Assembly: GCF_028869115.1 (NCBI RefSeq)
Contig: NZ_CP079800.1
Location: 496,001-560,000, forward strand
DNA: 64,000 nt
Source of the DNA: Pseudemcibacter aquimaris
Lineage (GTDB): Bacteria; Pseudomonadota; Alphaproteobacteria; Sphingomonadales; Emcibacteraceae
Reading direction: 5' to 3'
Part shown: positions 10,830-19,860 of the stretch, one piece after another
How the letters are laid out: each line of letters opens with the position of its first letter
How positions within the stretch are numbered: position 1 is the first letter of the stretch
The notes under the pieces: generated by a model
Database searches by the model: none
What the model was told of the DNA's origin: nothing
The model's input: the letters and a program-made list of their open reading frames with translations, nothing else
Program-made: the position numbers and the translations under genes

Positions 10830-11432
10830 TTAAAACATCTTTATGTAATTGGGTTCGGCTTCAATATTTTTGCACCACTTTTCAATGGCTTTGAAACGTG
10901 ACATATCAAAATCACCCATATGTGCTTTATGGGTATAGGCATAAAGGGCAATATCCGCGATGGACATATGTTCACCAACCAACCATTTATGCTCGCTTAA
11001 ATGATCTTCCATAATTTGAAGCGCGGCATATCCCTTTTCATGAAGCGTTGGAATTTCCGCGCGACGTGGTGTGTCTTTTGGTAACATGGTCAGGATGAAC
11101 TTAGCCACAGCGACAAATGGTTCATGTGAATATTGTTCGAAACACATCCATTCCATGACCTTGGCTTGTTCCCAGTCATCATCAGGAAAATATTTTGTCC
11201 CTTTTGCCATATAATAAAGAATGGCGTTTGATTCCGGCAGGCATCTACCGTCTTCAAATTCAAGGACAGGAATACGTCCATTTTTATTGATGTTCGCTAG
11301 ATATTCCGGTGTGCGGGTTTCACCGTTTACAACATCATACTGGATGCATTTATATTCTTTACCCAGTAATGATAATAAAAGTCTTACTTTATAGGCGTTA
11401 CCTGATTCAATATTGTCATGGAGTATCAACAT
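10830..11432 (-). CDS. Glutathione S-transferase family protein
   Basis: A 200-residue protein with an N-terminal thioredoxin-like domain (about residues 1-78) and a helical C-terminal domain. MLILHDNIESGNAYKVRLLL carries the putative catalytic Ser, GRIPVLEF the cis-proline that contacts glutathione, and PESNAILYYMA the glutamate/serine that binds the gamma-glutamyl part. Substrate cannot be predicted. It sits between mutY and the GFA-type gene with 1-nt gaps on both sides, so the three form an operon. Confidence 0.92.
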   Translation of the reverse strand: MLILHDNIESGNAYKVRLLLSLLGKEYKCIQYDVVNGETRTPEYLANINKNGRIPVLEFEDGRCLPESNAILYYMAKGTKYFPDDDWEQAKVMEWMCFEQYSHEPFVAVAKFILTMLPKDTPRRAEIPTLHEKGYAALQIMEDHLSEHKWLVGEHMSIADIALYAYTHKAHMGDFDMSRFKAIEKWCKNIEAEPNYIKMF

Positions 11433-11433
11433 T

Positions 11434-12531
11434 TTATAAATCCAATAATGGTTGTCCGACGTGGTTAAATACTTTTTTCATTACAGTGGGCAGCGCATAT
11501 TGATCTTGTTTATCAATATCGCACCATTCCCCTTCCTGCAGGTTGATCATTTCTTCAAGCTGCAGTTTGACGACCTTAAGTTCCAGATGAAAATGGGTAA
11601 AAGTATGGCGCACAACACCCGGCAGCAATTTCCAGTTTGCAATGATCGGAATGCGTGGTGTTGGAATATTTTGCCAGCTGTTGCTTGGTGCCCATTCATC
11701 CGATGGCACTTCCATCATGCCACCGAGCAATCCTTTTTCTGGTCTTCGTCTTAACCAAACCTTGCCATCATACTCGGCCCAGAAAACATATCCGCGTCTG
11801 GTTTCTTTTTCTTTTTTATTTTTACGCCTCGGAAGATCAGCTACAAGATCATTTTTGCGCGCAAGACAGTCTTCTTGTAAAGGGCAACTTCCACATTTTG
11901 GTGATTTGGGTGTGCAGATGGTTGCACCAAGATCCATTAAGGCCTGTGCATAATCACCTGGACGATAATCTGGGGTTAATATTTCTGCATGCCCCCTGAT
12001 TTCCGGGCGCGAATCCGGTAGTGGGGTTTCAATTTGACATAACCTTGAAAGGACGCGTTCAACATTTCCGTCGACGACGGTTTCCGGAATATCATAGGCA
12101 ATGGAACTAATGGCCGCTGCGGTATAGACACCGATACCCGGTAATTTTAACAGTTCATCATTGGTTTTGGGAAAGTTGCCGCCAAGGTCATCATGAATGG
12201 TGCGTGCACATTTATAAAGATTTCTTGCTCTTGCATAATATCCAAGCCCGGCCCATTCGGTTAGAACGTCATCAAGATCCGCTTCTGCTAATTTTTCAAG
12301 CGTCGGCCATTTTTCCATGAATTTTTCAAAATAGGATTTTACGGTTGCAACAGTGGTTTGTTGCAACATGATCTCGCTAAGCCATACGTGATAAGGGTCC
12401 GGTTTGATGCCGCCACGTTTTGCTTCGGGGGAAATACGCCATGGCAAGGTTCTGGCATTATGGTCATACCAGTCAAGAAGCGCATCCACGAATTCGGGCT
12501 TTTTATCTGTTATTTCGGCAATGGAGTTCAT
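11434..12531 (-). CDS. mutY: A/G-specific adenine DNA glycosylase
   Basis: MutY removes adenine mispaired with 8-oxoguanine. The 365-residue product has the catalytic Glu in HVWLSEIMLQQTTVATV, the helix-hairpin-helix LPGIGVYTAAAI, the catalytic Asp in VVDGNVERVLSRL, and the 4Fe-4S ligands in CTPKSPKCGSCPLQEDC. The C-terminal third is the NUDIX-like 8-oxoG-recognition domain (RPEKGLLGGMMEVPS). The ATG at 12531 has AGGGTGG just upstream; a GTG at 12537 adds two residues. It is divergent from the DciA-like gene, the usual alphaproteobacterial order. Confidence 0.96.
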   Translation of the reverse strand: MNSIAEITDKKPEFVDALLDWYDHNARTLPWRISPEAKRGGIKPDPYHVWLSEIMLQQTTVATVKSYFEKFMEKWPTLEKLAEADLDDVLTEWAGLGYYARARNLYKCARTIHDDLGGNFPKTNDELLKLPGIGVYTAAAISSIAYDIPETVVDGNVERVLSRLCQIETPLPDSRPEIRGHAEILTPDYRPGDYAQALMDLGATICTPKSPKCGSCPLQEDCLARKNDLVADLPRRKNKKEKETRRGYVFWAEYDGKVWLRRRPEKGLLGGMMEVPSDEWAPSNSWQNIPTPRIPIIANWKLLPGVVRHTFTHFHLELKVVKLQLEEMINLQEGEWCDIDKQDQYALPTVMKKVFNHVGQPLLDL

Positions 12532-12678
12532 TTCCACCCTGTTTAAGTGATTCTTATTTGGAACTATACAATATAGAGGGGCCTTTTCCAGAAACTATTC
12601 TGTAATAGAAATGATTAAGGTCTTATTTTTAAGGCAATTTTTATATCCTGTGTGGAAAATTAAGGGTATTATCCCTCT

Positions 12679-13245
12679 ATGTCAGACGAAAAGAAAATTA
12701 AAAGAACATATAAGACATTATCCATTGCCGAACTTGCGCAAGGGATTCAAGGACGCGCTTTTCGTCGGTTTGGTTTTGCGAAAAGCGACATTCATATGCA
12801 TTGGGCGGAAATTGTGGGGCCAGTGCTCTCAAAATCAAGTATTCCACAACGATTAGTCAGGCCAAAATCACAAGAAGAAAATGCGAATAATGTCGGAACG
12901 CTTCACATCCGTGTTGAGGGCAGTTACGCACTCGAGATGCAGCACCTTGAACATTTGGTGATTGACCGAATCAATTCTTATTTCGGGTTTAAAGCCGTTG
13001 ACCGGTTGGTATTTCACCATGGAAATGTGGAAAAACAGGATGTGGCTACTAAATATAGTGAGCCGATTCTTTCCGATTCTCAAAAAAATGCGCTGGAAAT
13101 GACGTTAAAAGATGTAAAAGATGATGAACTTCGTAAAAGTTTATATAAAGTCGGTGCAGAGATTCTAGGACAGCAAGAACGCAAAAAACCAAAGCAGGCC
13201 AAGCGTTTCACCAGAAGAGGCATGGGCAGCACGAAAACGAAATAA
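12679..13245 (+). CDS. DUF721 / DciA-like protein
   Basis: A 188-residue protein with a DUF721 domain (about residues 12-115), including IHMHWAEIVGPVLSKSS, which matches the W-x-x-hydrophobic-V-G core. DciA, the characterised DUF721 member, loads the replicative helicase in bacteria lacking DnaC/DnaI. The C-terminal tail is basic (QQERKKPKQAKRFTRRGMG), as is common for nucleic-acid contact. It precedes the DsbA-like lipoprotein and smc, a conserved neighbourhood. Function as helicase loader is inferred from the family. Confidence 0.82.
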   Translation: MSDEKKIKRTYKTLSIAELAQGIQGRAFRRFGFAKSDIHMHWAEIVGPVLSKSSIPQRLVRPKSQEENANNVGTLHIRVEGSYALEMQHLEHLVIDRINSYFGFKAVDRLVFHHGNVEKQDVATKYSEPILSDSQKNALEMTLKDVKDDELRKSLYKVGAEILGQQERKKPKQAKRFTRRGMGSTKTK

Positions 13246-13277
13246 ATATTTTAAAGACAAAATTGGATTTTCTTACA

Positions 13278-13298
13278 TTCGACACTTGATTTGTCGAA
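13278..13298. promoter_or_regulatory. Inverted repeat before the DsbA-like gene
   Basis: TTCGACA and TGTCGAA form perfect 7-bp arms around a 7-nt spacer, 42 nt upstream of the lipoprotein ATG and 32 nt past the DUF721 stop. It may be an operator or, with the CTTTTCATTTTT that follows, a weak terminator. The stem has only three G-C pairs, so either reading is open. Confidence 0.4.
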
Positions 13299-13340
13299 CT
13301 TTTCATTTTTATATTATTAACAACATATTGTAGGTGAGGT

Positions 13341-14138
13341 ATGACCAAACAACTATATACGCCAAAAATTGGCTCAACGATAAAAATTACATTATTGGCA
13401 ACAGCGAGCATGCTGCTAGCAGCATGTGGTGATGCAGCTGATGATAATCAGGCTGCGGCTGATATCGCACAAGAAACACAACAGGCTGCGCAATCTGCGC
13501 CAGCTGAAACGGCACAGGTGGCTGATACAACACCAGCTGAGACCGTATCTGCTGAGGAAGCCGGGTTCTTAAATCATGATATGGTTATGGGCGATCCGAA
13601 TGCGCCTATTGAAATTATCGAATATGCATCGTTAACATGTAATCACTGTGCTACATTTCATAATAATGTTCTTCCACGTATTAAAGAAAAGTATGTTGAT
13701 ACAGGAAAAGTGAAAATCGTATTCCGCAGTTATATGTTAAATGCCATTGATATGACGGCATCATCGATTTCACGCTGTCTTCCAGAAAGAAGATATTTTC
13801 CGTTTATGAACATGCTGTTTGAACGCCAAATGCAATGGTATGATGTTGCCAAGTATCAGGAACTTTCAGCAAACAATGATCAGGAAACAGCAAATAGATT
13901 ATTTGTTGAAAGTGTGATGGGTGAAATCGAAAAATACGCGCGTCAGGCTGGCCTAAACAAAGCGAAAATTGATGCATGTCTTGCAAACGAAGAGGTTGGC
14001 AAATACCTGTTCGAAGTGCAGCAACACGCCGTTCAGCATTATAAAGTCAATGCAACACCAACCATCATAATTAACGAAAATAAGGTTGGAAATGATTATG
14101 CATCGATTGAAAGGGCAATTGAAGCAGCACTTAATTAA
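13341..14138 (+). CDS. DsbA-like thioredoxin-fold lipoprotein
   Basis: A 265-residue envelope protein with a lipoprotein signal (lipobox LLAAC, Cys about residue 29) and an Ala/Gln/Thr-rich linker to about residue 75. The thioredoxin-fold domain follows, with the active site SLTCNHCATFH (C-N-H-C) and the cis-proline segment KVNATPTIIIN. This is the DsbA/BdbD-like Thioredoxin_4 type found next to smc in many Alphaproteobacteria. It probably acts as a membrane-anchored periplasmic thiol oxidase or isomerase; no DsbB partner is seen here. Confidence 0.92.
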   Translation: MTKQLYTPKIGSTIKITLLATASMLLAACGDAADDNQAAADIAQETQQAAQSAPAETAQVADTTPAETVSAEEAGFLNHDMVMGDPNAPIEIIEYASLTCNHCATFHNNVLPRIKEKYVDTGKVKIVFRSYMLNAIDMTASSISRCLPERRYFPFMNMLFERQMQWYDVAKYQELSANNDQETANRLFVESVMGEIEKYARQAGLNKAKIDACLANEEVGKYLFEVQQHAVQHYKVNATPTIIINENKVGNDYASIERAIEAALN

Positions 14139-14163
14139 TAAGTGTGGTTAGAAAGGGAGAAAA

Positions 14164-17100
14164 TTGCATTTTACGCGACTGAGATTATCTGGGTTTAAGT
14201 CATTCGTTGACCCAACCGAACTGGTAATCGAGCCTGGCCTTACCGGTGTGGTAGGGCCAAACGGTTGTGGAAAATCAAATCTTCTTGAAGCATTGCGCTG
14301 GGTGATGGGGGAAAATTCCGCCAAAAGCATGCGTGGTTCCGGCATGGACGATGTGATCTTTGCCGGTACCAACAGCCGCCCGGCCCGGAATTTGGCCGAA
14401 GTTACCCTGACCCTTGATAACGAAGAACGCACCGCACCCGCAGCATTTAATGATGAAAAACTGCTGGAAATTTCAAGACGTATTGAACGGGATAGCGGTT
14501 CTGCTTACCGTTTAAACGGAAAAGAAATCCGTGGTAAAGATGTGAAGCTGATGTTTGCGGATGCCTCAACCGGTGCCCATTCACCATCGCTTGTCAGCCA
14601 GGGCCGCATTGGTGCATTGATCAGCGCAAAACCAAAAGAACGCCGCGCCATTTTGGAAGAAGCCGCCGGGATCAGTGGTCTACATTCAAGACGTAAGGAA
14701 GCGGAAAGCAAATTAAGAAGCGCCAATAAAAATCTGGAACGTCTTGGTGATGTGGAAATCGGTCTTAATGATCAGATCAGAAGCTTAAAGAACCAGGCGC
14801 GCCAAGCAACACGGTATAAGAATGTCGCCAAAGATATTCGTAAATTACAATCTTTGCTTCTTTATATAGAGTGGAAGAAAATTCAGGAAAATATCCTTGA
14901 AACTTCAAGCGAAGATAAAGAAATTTCCATTCTAGTTTCTAAAGTGACCAATATGCTTGCTGCACTGAGTAAAGAGCAAGCAATCTTGGCGGCGAAGCTT
15001 CCTGAATTGCGCCAGAATGAAGCAGAACTTGCTGCGAAACTTCATCGGATCACCGTAAGCCGAGACGGCCTTGACGGGGAAGAAGCCCGTATACTTGAAA
15101 CACAGGAAAAACTTCGTGCACTAATCGAACAAATCGGCCACGATGAAATCCGTGAAAAAGAGGCTGTAAAAGATAGCCAAGAAACGCTTGCGAGACTGGA
15201 ACTTGAACGCGGTTCATTAGAAGACGCGATGGACGGCGCCAGCGGCAATATTGAAAAACTGGCGCAATTGCTTGCGGAAAAACAGGCCGATACATTAAGT
15301 GCAGAACTGGTGCTTGAAGAATTAATGGGCCGTCAAGCGGAACGTAATGCGGACAGATTGAACTTCGCCCGTGAAATCGAAGAGCGCCGCGCGCAAATTC
15401 AAAACCTGCAGGACCAGCGCATTACCGTTGAAGAAAGACTTGTAACGTTACAGGAAAGCAACCTGTTTACGCAAAATCTGGATGGTGCAGAGAAAAAAGT
15501 AAATGACGCTGAAGAGCTGATAACAAAAATGCGTCTTGCCTTTAACGAAGCAGAAGACAAACGTCAGGCCATTCAGCAAAAAGAACAAGATGCGAGAAAC
15601 CATCTTCAGGCATGTGAAGGAAAGCTCGCCCGCGTAAGAGCGGAAAAACAAGCGTTAGAAGAAGTGCTCAAGGTTGATTTCGAAGATGGCGGCGAGCCAA
15701 TCCTTGAAAAATTAACAGTGACAAAGGGTTATGAAACCGCACTTGGTGCAGCACTGGATAGTGACCTGGACGCAAGCGATGATGAATTTGCGGCCATGCA
15801 TTGGCGTGATCTTCCGCCGTTATCAGATAATCAGGCATTTCCAAACGGGATTGATACACTTGATAAATTTGTTAAGGCGCCGTCGGTTCTTAAACGCCGT
15901 CTTAGCCATATTGGGGTCGTCGAAAGTGAAGAAAAAGCGCTGGAATTAATGGGCGCATTAAAAGCTGGTCAACGTCTTGTAACCATGGCTGGTGGTGTTT
16001 GGCGTTGGGATGGTCTTTGTGTATCACCGGACGCGCCAAGTGGTGCGGCGATTAGGCTTTCACAAAAAAACAGACTTGAAAATCTGACGGCAGAATTTGA
16101 AGCGCGCACGAAAGAAGCGGAAGACGCAGAAGCAGCGCACGCCAAAATTCAGGAAGAACGAGAAGCCATCAAAGAGATTAGCCGCAAGGCACGTGATGAA
16201 TGGCGCGATGCGGATGAAAAAGCAAACATCGCCCGCCGTGAACTGACCGAGGCAGAAAAACTCGCGGCTCGTCATCAATCGGAAGAAAGTGCATTAAAAG
16301 AAAGGCTGGCGCATCTAAACGAAGATTTGGAAGCACATAATATTCGTTATAAAGCGGCCATCGAAAATCTGGAAAAATTACCTGAATCAGTTGAGCTGGA
16401 AAATGATATCGCAAAGAATCGTGAGATCGTTGAGGCAAAACGTGGTGAACTTTCCGAAGCACGTATCGCGCACGATAGTCATAAAAGCCAAAGCGAAATG
16501 AAGCGTAATCGCCTTGAGCAAATCAAGCTCGAATATGAAAATTGGCAAGGCCGCATTCGTAATGTGAATGATCATCTTGAAAATCTTGTCGTGCGAAAAG
16601 AGCAAGCCGCAAAAGAACTTAAAGAGCTTGAAGATCGTCCGGGTGAGATTGTTGTTGAACGTCGTAAGCTTAATCAGTTGATTGACGAAGCAGAAACAGA
16701 AAGACAGGAAGCGGCAAAAATTCTAGCTGAAGCAGAAGAAGCGCTGGCAACCAAAGAACGTGAAATGCGTGACGTTCAAGGCGAAGTTGCAGAGGCACGT
16801 GAACATAAAGTCCGTCTTGAAACCAATCTTGAGCAGTTCACAGATCAGAAAGATAATCTTGTGCGCCGTATTCACGAAGAGTTCGATTGTGAACCGGCCG
16901 CACTATTTGCGATGGCAGAGCTTAAAGAAGATGAAGAACTTCCGGATGAGGATAAATCACATCACAAATTAGAGCGTCTTAAAATTGAACGTGAACGTTT
17001 AGGTGCAGTTAATCTGCGTGCTGAAACGGAGCTTGAAGAAATTAATGAACAGTTAGACGCATCGATAAAAGAACGTGAAGAGCTTGAAGAAGCGATCAGA

Positions 17101-17649
17101 CGGTTAAATAAAGCGATCTCGGATCTAAATCGTGAAGGTCGCGCCAGAATGTTATCTGCATTTGAAGAAGTGAATAACCACTTTAAAAATCTATTCACAT
17201 CACTGTTTGGCGGTGGTGACGCGTATCTTGAATTAACCGAATCTGATGATCCGCTTGATGCTGGTCTTGAAATTATGGCCTCACCACCCGGCAAAAAGAT
17301 GCAGAATCTTGGTCTGTTATCCGGTGGTGAACAGGCTCTAACCGCACTATCACTTATTTTTGCGGTCTTCATGACGAACCCGTCACCAATTTGTGTGCTT
17401 GATGAGGTCGACGCCCCGCTTGATGACGCAAATGTGGAACGATTCTGTGACTTGCTTGATGAAATGAGAAAAAATACATCAACCCGATTCCTTATCGTAA
17501 CCCACAATGCCATCAGCATGAGCCGCATGAACCGTTTATTCGGTGTAACAATGGCGGAAAGAGGGGTTTCACAGCTTGTTTCAGTGGATCTTGAAAGTGC
17601 TGAAAGAATACGTGATCGGGTAGGGGATTCTCATTTTCAGAACGCGTAA
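14164..17649 (+). CDS. smc: Chromosome segregation protein SMC
   Basis: SMC is the ATPase of the condensin complex that compacts and segregates the chromosome. The 1161-residue product has Walker A GPNGCGKSN (about 31-39), two long coiled coils rich in Glu/Lys/Ala (about 170-490 and 640-960), a hinge domain between them (about 500-620), the ABC signature LSGGEQ (1052-1057) and Walker B ICVLDEVDAPLDD (about 1076-1088). It starts with TTG at 14164, placed 5 nt after GGGAG. No scpA or scpB is nearby. It follows the DsbA-like gene by 25 nt. Confidence 0.97.
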   Translation: MHFTRLRLSGFKSFVDPTELVIEPGLTGVVGPNGCGKSNLLEALRWVMGENSAKSMRGSGMDDVIFAGTNSRPARNLAEVTLTLDNEERTAPAAFNDEKLLEISRRIERDSGSAYRLNGKEIRGKDVKLMFADASTGAHSPSLVSQGRIGALISAKPKERRAILEEAAGISGLHSRRKEAESKLRSANKNLERLGDVEIGLNDQIRSLKNQARQATRYKNVAKDIRKLQSLLLYIEWKKIQENILETSSEDKEISILVSKVTNMLAALSKEQAILAAKLPELRQNEAELAAKLHRITVSRDGLDGEEARILETQEKLRALIEQIGHDEIREKEAVKDSQETLARLELERGSLEDAMDGASGNIEKLAQLLAEKQADTLSAELVLEELMGRQAERNADRLNFAREIEERRAQIQNLQDQRITVEERLVTLQESNLFTQNLDGAEKKVNDAEELITKMRLAFNEAEDKRQAIQQKEQDARNHLQACEGKLARVRAEKQALEEVLKVDFEDGGEPILEKLTVTKGYETALGAALDSDLDASDDEFAAMHWRDLPPLSDNQAFPNGIDTLDKFVKAPSVLKRRLSHIGVVESEEKALELMGALKAGQRLVTMAGGVWRWDGLCVSPDAPSGAAIRLSQKNRLENLTAEFEARTKEAEDAEAAHAKIQEEREAIKEISRKARDEWRDADEKANIARRELTEAEKLAARHQSEESALKERLAHLNEDLEAHNIRYKAAIENLEKLPESVELENDIAKNREIVEAKRGELSEARIAHDSHKSQSEMKRNRLEQIKLEYENWQGRIRNVNDHLENLVVRKEQAAKELKELEDRPGEIVVERRKLNQLIDEAETERQEAAKILAEAEEALATKEREMRDVQGEVAEAREHKVRLETNLEQFTDQKDNLVRRIHEEFDCEPAALFAMAELKEDEELPDEDKSHHKLERLKIERERLGAVNLRAETELEEINEQLDASIKEREELEEAIRRLNKAISDLNREGRARMLSAFEEVNNHFKNLFTSLFGGGDAYLELTESDDPLDAGLEIMASPPGKKMQNLGLLSGGEQALTALSLIFAVFMTNPSPICVLDEVDAPLDDANVERFCDLLDEMRKNTSTRFLIVTHNAISMSRMNRLFGVTMAERGVSQLVSVDLESAERIRDRVGDSHFQNA

Positions 17650-17752
17650 TAATATTTTCACAAAAAGCCCTGAAAATAACGTTTTGAAAAATCCTTTAAA
17701 ATCAATAAGTTAAAAAATATATAAAGAGTGAAAAAACTGTGATTTTTGGTGC

Positions 17753-17781
17753 TTGACACCGCACGTCTCTGAAACTATGTT
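17753..17781 (+). promoter_or_regulatory. Sigma-70-like promoter of the F0 operon
   Basis: TTGACA (17753-17758) and TATGTT (17776-17781) are separated by 17 bp, a consensus -35 with a moderate -10. It lies in the 205-bp gap after smc, about 70 nt before the atpI start, and is the most likely promoter for atpI-atpB-atpE-atpF'-atpF. The rest of this gap shows no gene. Confidence 0.6.
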
Positions 17782-17854
17782 GCACACAATTTTAAGGGTG
17801 TAGGGATGGTGTGTCTTTTTGACGCTTTTTCCCATGATTTTTAAGGAGCTTTCC

Positions 17855-18190
17855 TTGGCTGACGATAAAAAAAAGTCGGAAGAAATGAAAGCATCATTGG
17901 ATGATTTAAACACCCGATTAAGTGCCGCGCGCGAGGCTTCGAAACCGAAAGAGGCCCGCGGATTTAAAGAAGCGACCACTTATGGCGTTGCCACAAGATT
18001 GGTTGCAGAATTGATTGCCGGGATACTGGTAGGGGTGCTTTTTGGCTGGTATTTGGACCAGTGGTTGGATACAAAGCCGTGGTTGATGATCATTTTGATC
18101 ATTATAGGTGCTGCGGCAGGTATAATGAATGTTATGCGTGCTGCGAAGCAATTAGCGCCAAGCGAACCGCATGATGAAGATGACGATTAA
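17855..18190 (+). CDS. atpI: AtpI-like F0 accessory membrane protein
   Basis: A 111-residue protein with a charged N-terminal half (ADDKKKSEEMKASLDDLNTRL) and two membrane helices (about residues 50-70 and 76-96). AtpI-type proteins help assemble the c-ring or act in Mg2+/cation supply; in Alphaproteobacteria they lead the F0 operon. GVLFGWYLDQWLDTKPWLMIILIIIGAAAGIMNV is the typical C-terminal half. The TTG at 17855 follows AAGGAG by 7 nt; a TTG at 17819 would be 12 codons longer and lacks such a site. Confidence 0.88.
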   Translation: MADDKKKSEEMKASLDDLNTRLSAAREASKPKEARGFKEATTYGVATRLVAELIAGILVGVLFGWYLDQWLDTKPWLMIILIIIGAAAGIMNVMRAAKQLAPSEPHDEDDD

Positions 18191-18207
18191 ATACTGAGGT
18201 AAATAAA

Positions 18208-18957
18208 GTGGCAGGCCCGCTCGAACAGTTTGAAGTAATTACGCATGTGCCTTTGCAAGTTGCTGGTTACGATATCTCTATTACTAATTCAGCCGTATAT
18301 ATGGTGATTACACTAGCAACGATCATGATTTTCATGGTTGGCGGTATGCGTAAAACAGCACTTGTGCCAGGACGTTGGCAGTCAAGTGTTGAAATGTGTT
18401 ATGAATTTATAGCTAGGATGCTCGGTGATACAGCCGGACCGGAAGGCCGCAAGTATTTCCCATTCGTCTTTACGCTGTTTATGTTCATTCTAGCGGCCAA
18501 CCTGATTGGTATGGTTCCTTGGATACACGCTTTCACCGTAACAAGCCATATTGCCGTAACATTCGCGATGGCTTTCTTTATTTTTATCGGTGTGACGATT
18601 ATCGGTTTTATCAAACACGGTATCGGCTTTCTAAAATTCTTTGTACCGGGCGATGCGCCGATTGCGCTTTTACCGTTACTTGTTGTGATTGAGGTTGTTT
18701 CTTATCTCTCACGTCCAATCAGTCTTTCTGTTCGTTTGTTCGCTAACATGGTTGCTGGACATACGATGCTTAAAGTATTCGGTGGTTTCGTCGTAAGCCT
18801 TGCTGCGGCGGGTGGTGTACTTGCGGTTGGTTCAATTGTACCGTTCGCATTCATTGTTGCACTAACCGGACTAGAACTACTTGTTGCTTGCTTGCAAGCA
18901 TATGTATTTGCGGTACTAACCTGCATTTACTTAAATGATGCTCTTCATATGCACTAA
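18208..18957 (+). CDS. atpB: ATP synthase F0 subunit a
   Basis: Subunit a forms the two proton half-channels facing the c-ring. The 249-residue product has the essential arginine in SRPISLSVRLFANMVAGHTML (about residues 171-190) and the C-terminal GLELLVACLQAYVFAVLTCIYLNDALH. It has five to six membrane segments. The GTG start at 18208 is preceded by GAGGTAAATAAA and gives the normal N-terminus AGPLEQFEV. It lies 17 nt after atpI. Confidence 0.97.
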   Translation: MAGPLEQFEVITHVPLQVAGYDISITNSAVYMVITLATIMIFMVGGMRKTALVPGRWQSSVEMCYEFIARMLGDTAGPEGRKYFPFVFTLFMFILAANLIGMVPWIHAFTVTSHIAVTFAMAFFIFIGVTIIGFIKHGIGFLKFFVPGDAPIALLPLLVVIEVVSYLSRPISLSVRLFANMVAGHTMLKVFGGFVVSLAAAGGVLAVGSIVPFAFIVALTGLELLVACLQAYVFAVLTCIYLNDALHMH

Positions 18958-19027
18958 GGGTGTATGGGGTATAACTATTAATTAATTGAATTTGAATTTG
19001 AACTTTTCATAATTAAAGGAAAATAAA

Positions 19028-19285
19028 ATGGAAATGGAAATCGCAACTCTTGCTGCTAATGCAGACATTCAAGCAGCTCGTTACATCGGTGCTGGTCTTG
19101 CTTGTACAGCTCTTATCGGTGCTGGTGTTGGTATCGGTGTGATCTTCGGTAACTACGTTTCTGCAGCTATTCGTAACCCATCTGCAGCTGGCCCAGTATT
19201 CGGTCAAGCTATGCTTGGTTTCGCGCTTGCTGAAGCAACAGGTCTATTTGGTCTGGTTATCGCCTTTATTATCCTGTTCGTATAA
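19028..19285 (+). CDS. atpE: ATP synthase F0 subunit c
   Basis: The 85-residue proteolipid has two hydrophobic helices joined by a polar loop (FGNYVSAAIRNPSAAG, with the conserved Arg-Asn-Pro), and the carboxylate that carries the proton in the second helix is a Glu in LGFALAEATGLFGL. Nothing in the ion-binding region clearly argues for Na+ coupling. Codon use is strongly biased toward a few triplets (GCT, GGT), as expected for a highly expressed gene. Confidence 0.97.
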   Translation: MEMEIATLAANADIQAARYIGAGLACTALIGAGVGIGVIFGNYVSAAIRNPSAAGPVFGQAMLGFALAEATGLFGLVIAFIILFV

Positions 19286-19344
19286 TAATCTACCCCAAGA
19301 AACTTTAGATTATTAATGATCAGGCCTGATCCTATAAAAGGATC
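19286..19344 (+). promoter_or_regulatory. Cluster of RNA hairpins between atpE and atpF'
   Basis: Three inverted repeats fill the gap: TAATCTA / TAGATTA (19286-19312), a perfect 14-bp palindrome GATCAGGCCTGATC (19318-19331), and GATCCT / AGGATC with a 5-nt loop (19328-19344). The last two share bases and exclude each other, and the third ends directly before AAGGAGG, the atpF' ribosome site. They may tune atpE message stability and atpF' translation. Confidence 0.45.
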
Positions 19345-19356
19345 AAGGAGGAAACG

Positions 19357-19860
19357 ATGCCACAATTAGATCCAGCGGTATTTATACCACAGATTTTTTG
19401 GTTAGCTGTTGTCTTTGCAGCGCTTTACATTTTTGTTGCCCGTAATGCGGCACCGAAAATTTCAGAAGTTCTAAAAAGACGTCAGGATACCATTGCGGAT
19501 GATCTTGCAAATGCTGAAAGCCTTCAAGCGAAAGCAGAAGAAGCGCGTGTAGCATTTGAAAAATCACAAGAAGATGCGCGTAACAATGCGGCGGCACTTG
19601 TTCTTTCAAAACGTGAAGAACTAAAGGCCCAAGCAGAAGCTGACTATCAAAAGCTTTCTGATGAATTATCAGCCAAAGCAGACGAAGCAGCAAAACGCAT
19701 CAATGACGCAAAAGAAAAAGCTCTTGGTGAAGTACGCGATGTAGCAACCGAAGTTTGCGCAGAGATTGTTTCTCAGGTTTCTGGCCTTTCACTTGATGGT
19801 GAAACAGTTGCCAAAACCGTTAATGCTAAAACAGATGCTGCTCTTAAGGGAGAAGGTTAA
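19357..19860 (+). CDS. ATP synthase F0 subunit b'
   Basis: A 167-residue b-type stalk protein: an N-terminal membrane helix (about residues 8-27, IPQIFWLAVVFAALYIFVAR) followed by a long Ala/Glu/Lys-rich coiled coil. Phototrophs and Alphaproteobacteria carry two different b subunits that form a heterodimeric peripheral stalk; the first of the pair, beginning MPQLDPAVFIPQIFWLA, is b' (called atpF' or atpG by different authors). It has a strong AAGGAGG site and its TAA overlaps the next start by 1 nt. Confidence 0.93.
   Translation: MPQLDPAVFIPQIFWLAVVFAALYIFVARNAAPKISEVLKRRQDTIADDLANAESLQAKAEEARVAFEKSQEDARNNAAALVLSKREELKAQAEADYQKLSDELSAKADEAAKRINDAKEKALGEVRDVATEVCAEIVSQVSGLSLDGETVAKTVNAKTDAALKGEG

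Noticed and set aside
16962-17528. 188-codon open frame antisense to smc
   Set aside because: Lies wholly inside smc, is rich in Ser and Arg as antisense frames of AT-moderate genes are, and has no ribosome site or family resemblance.
19028-19285. Sodium-type c-ring
   Set aside because: The ion-binding Glu is there, but I could not identify the extra polar residues typical of Na+-binding rings by eye, so H+ is assumed.
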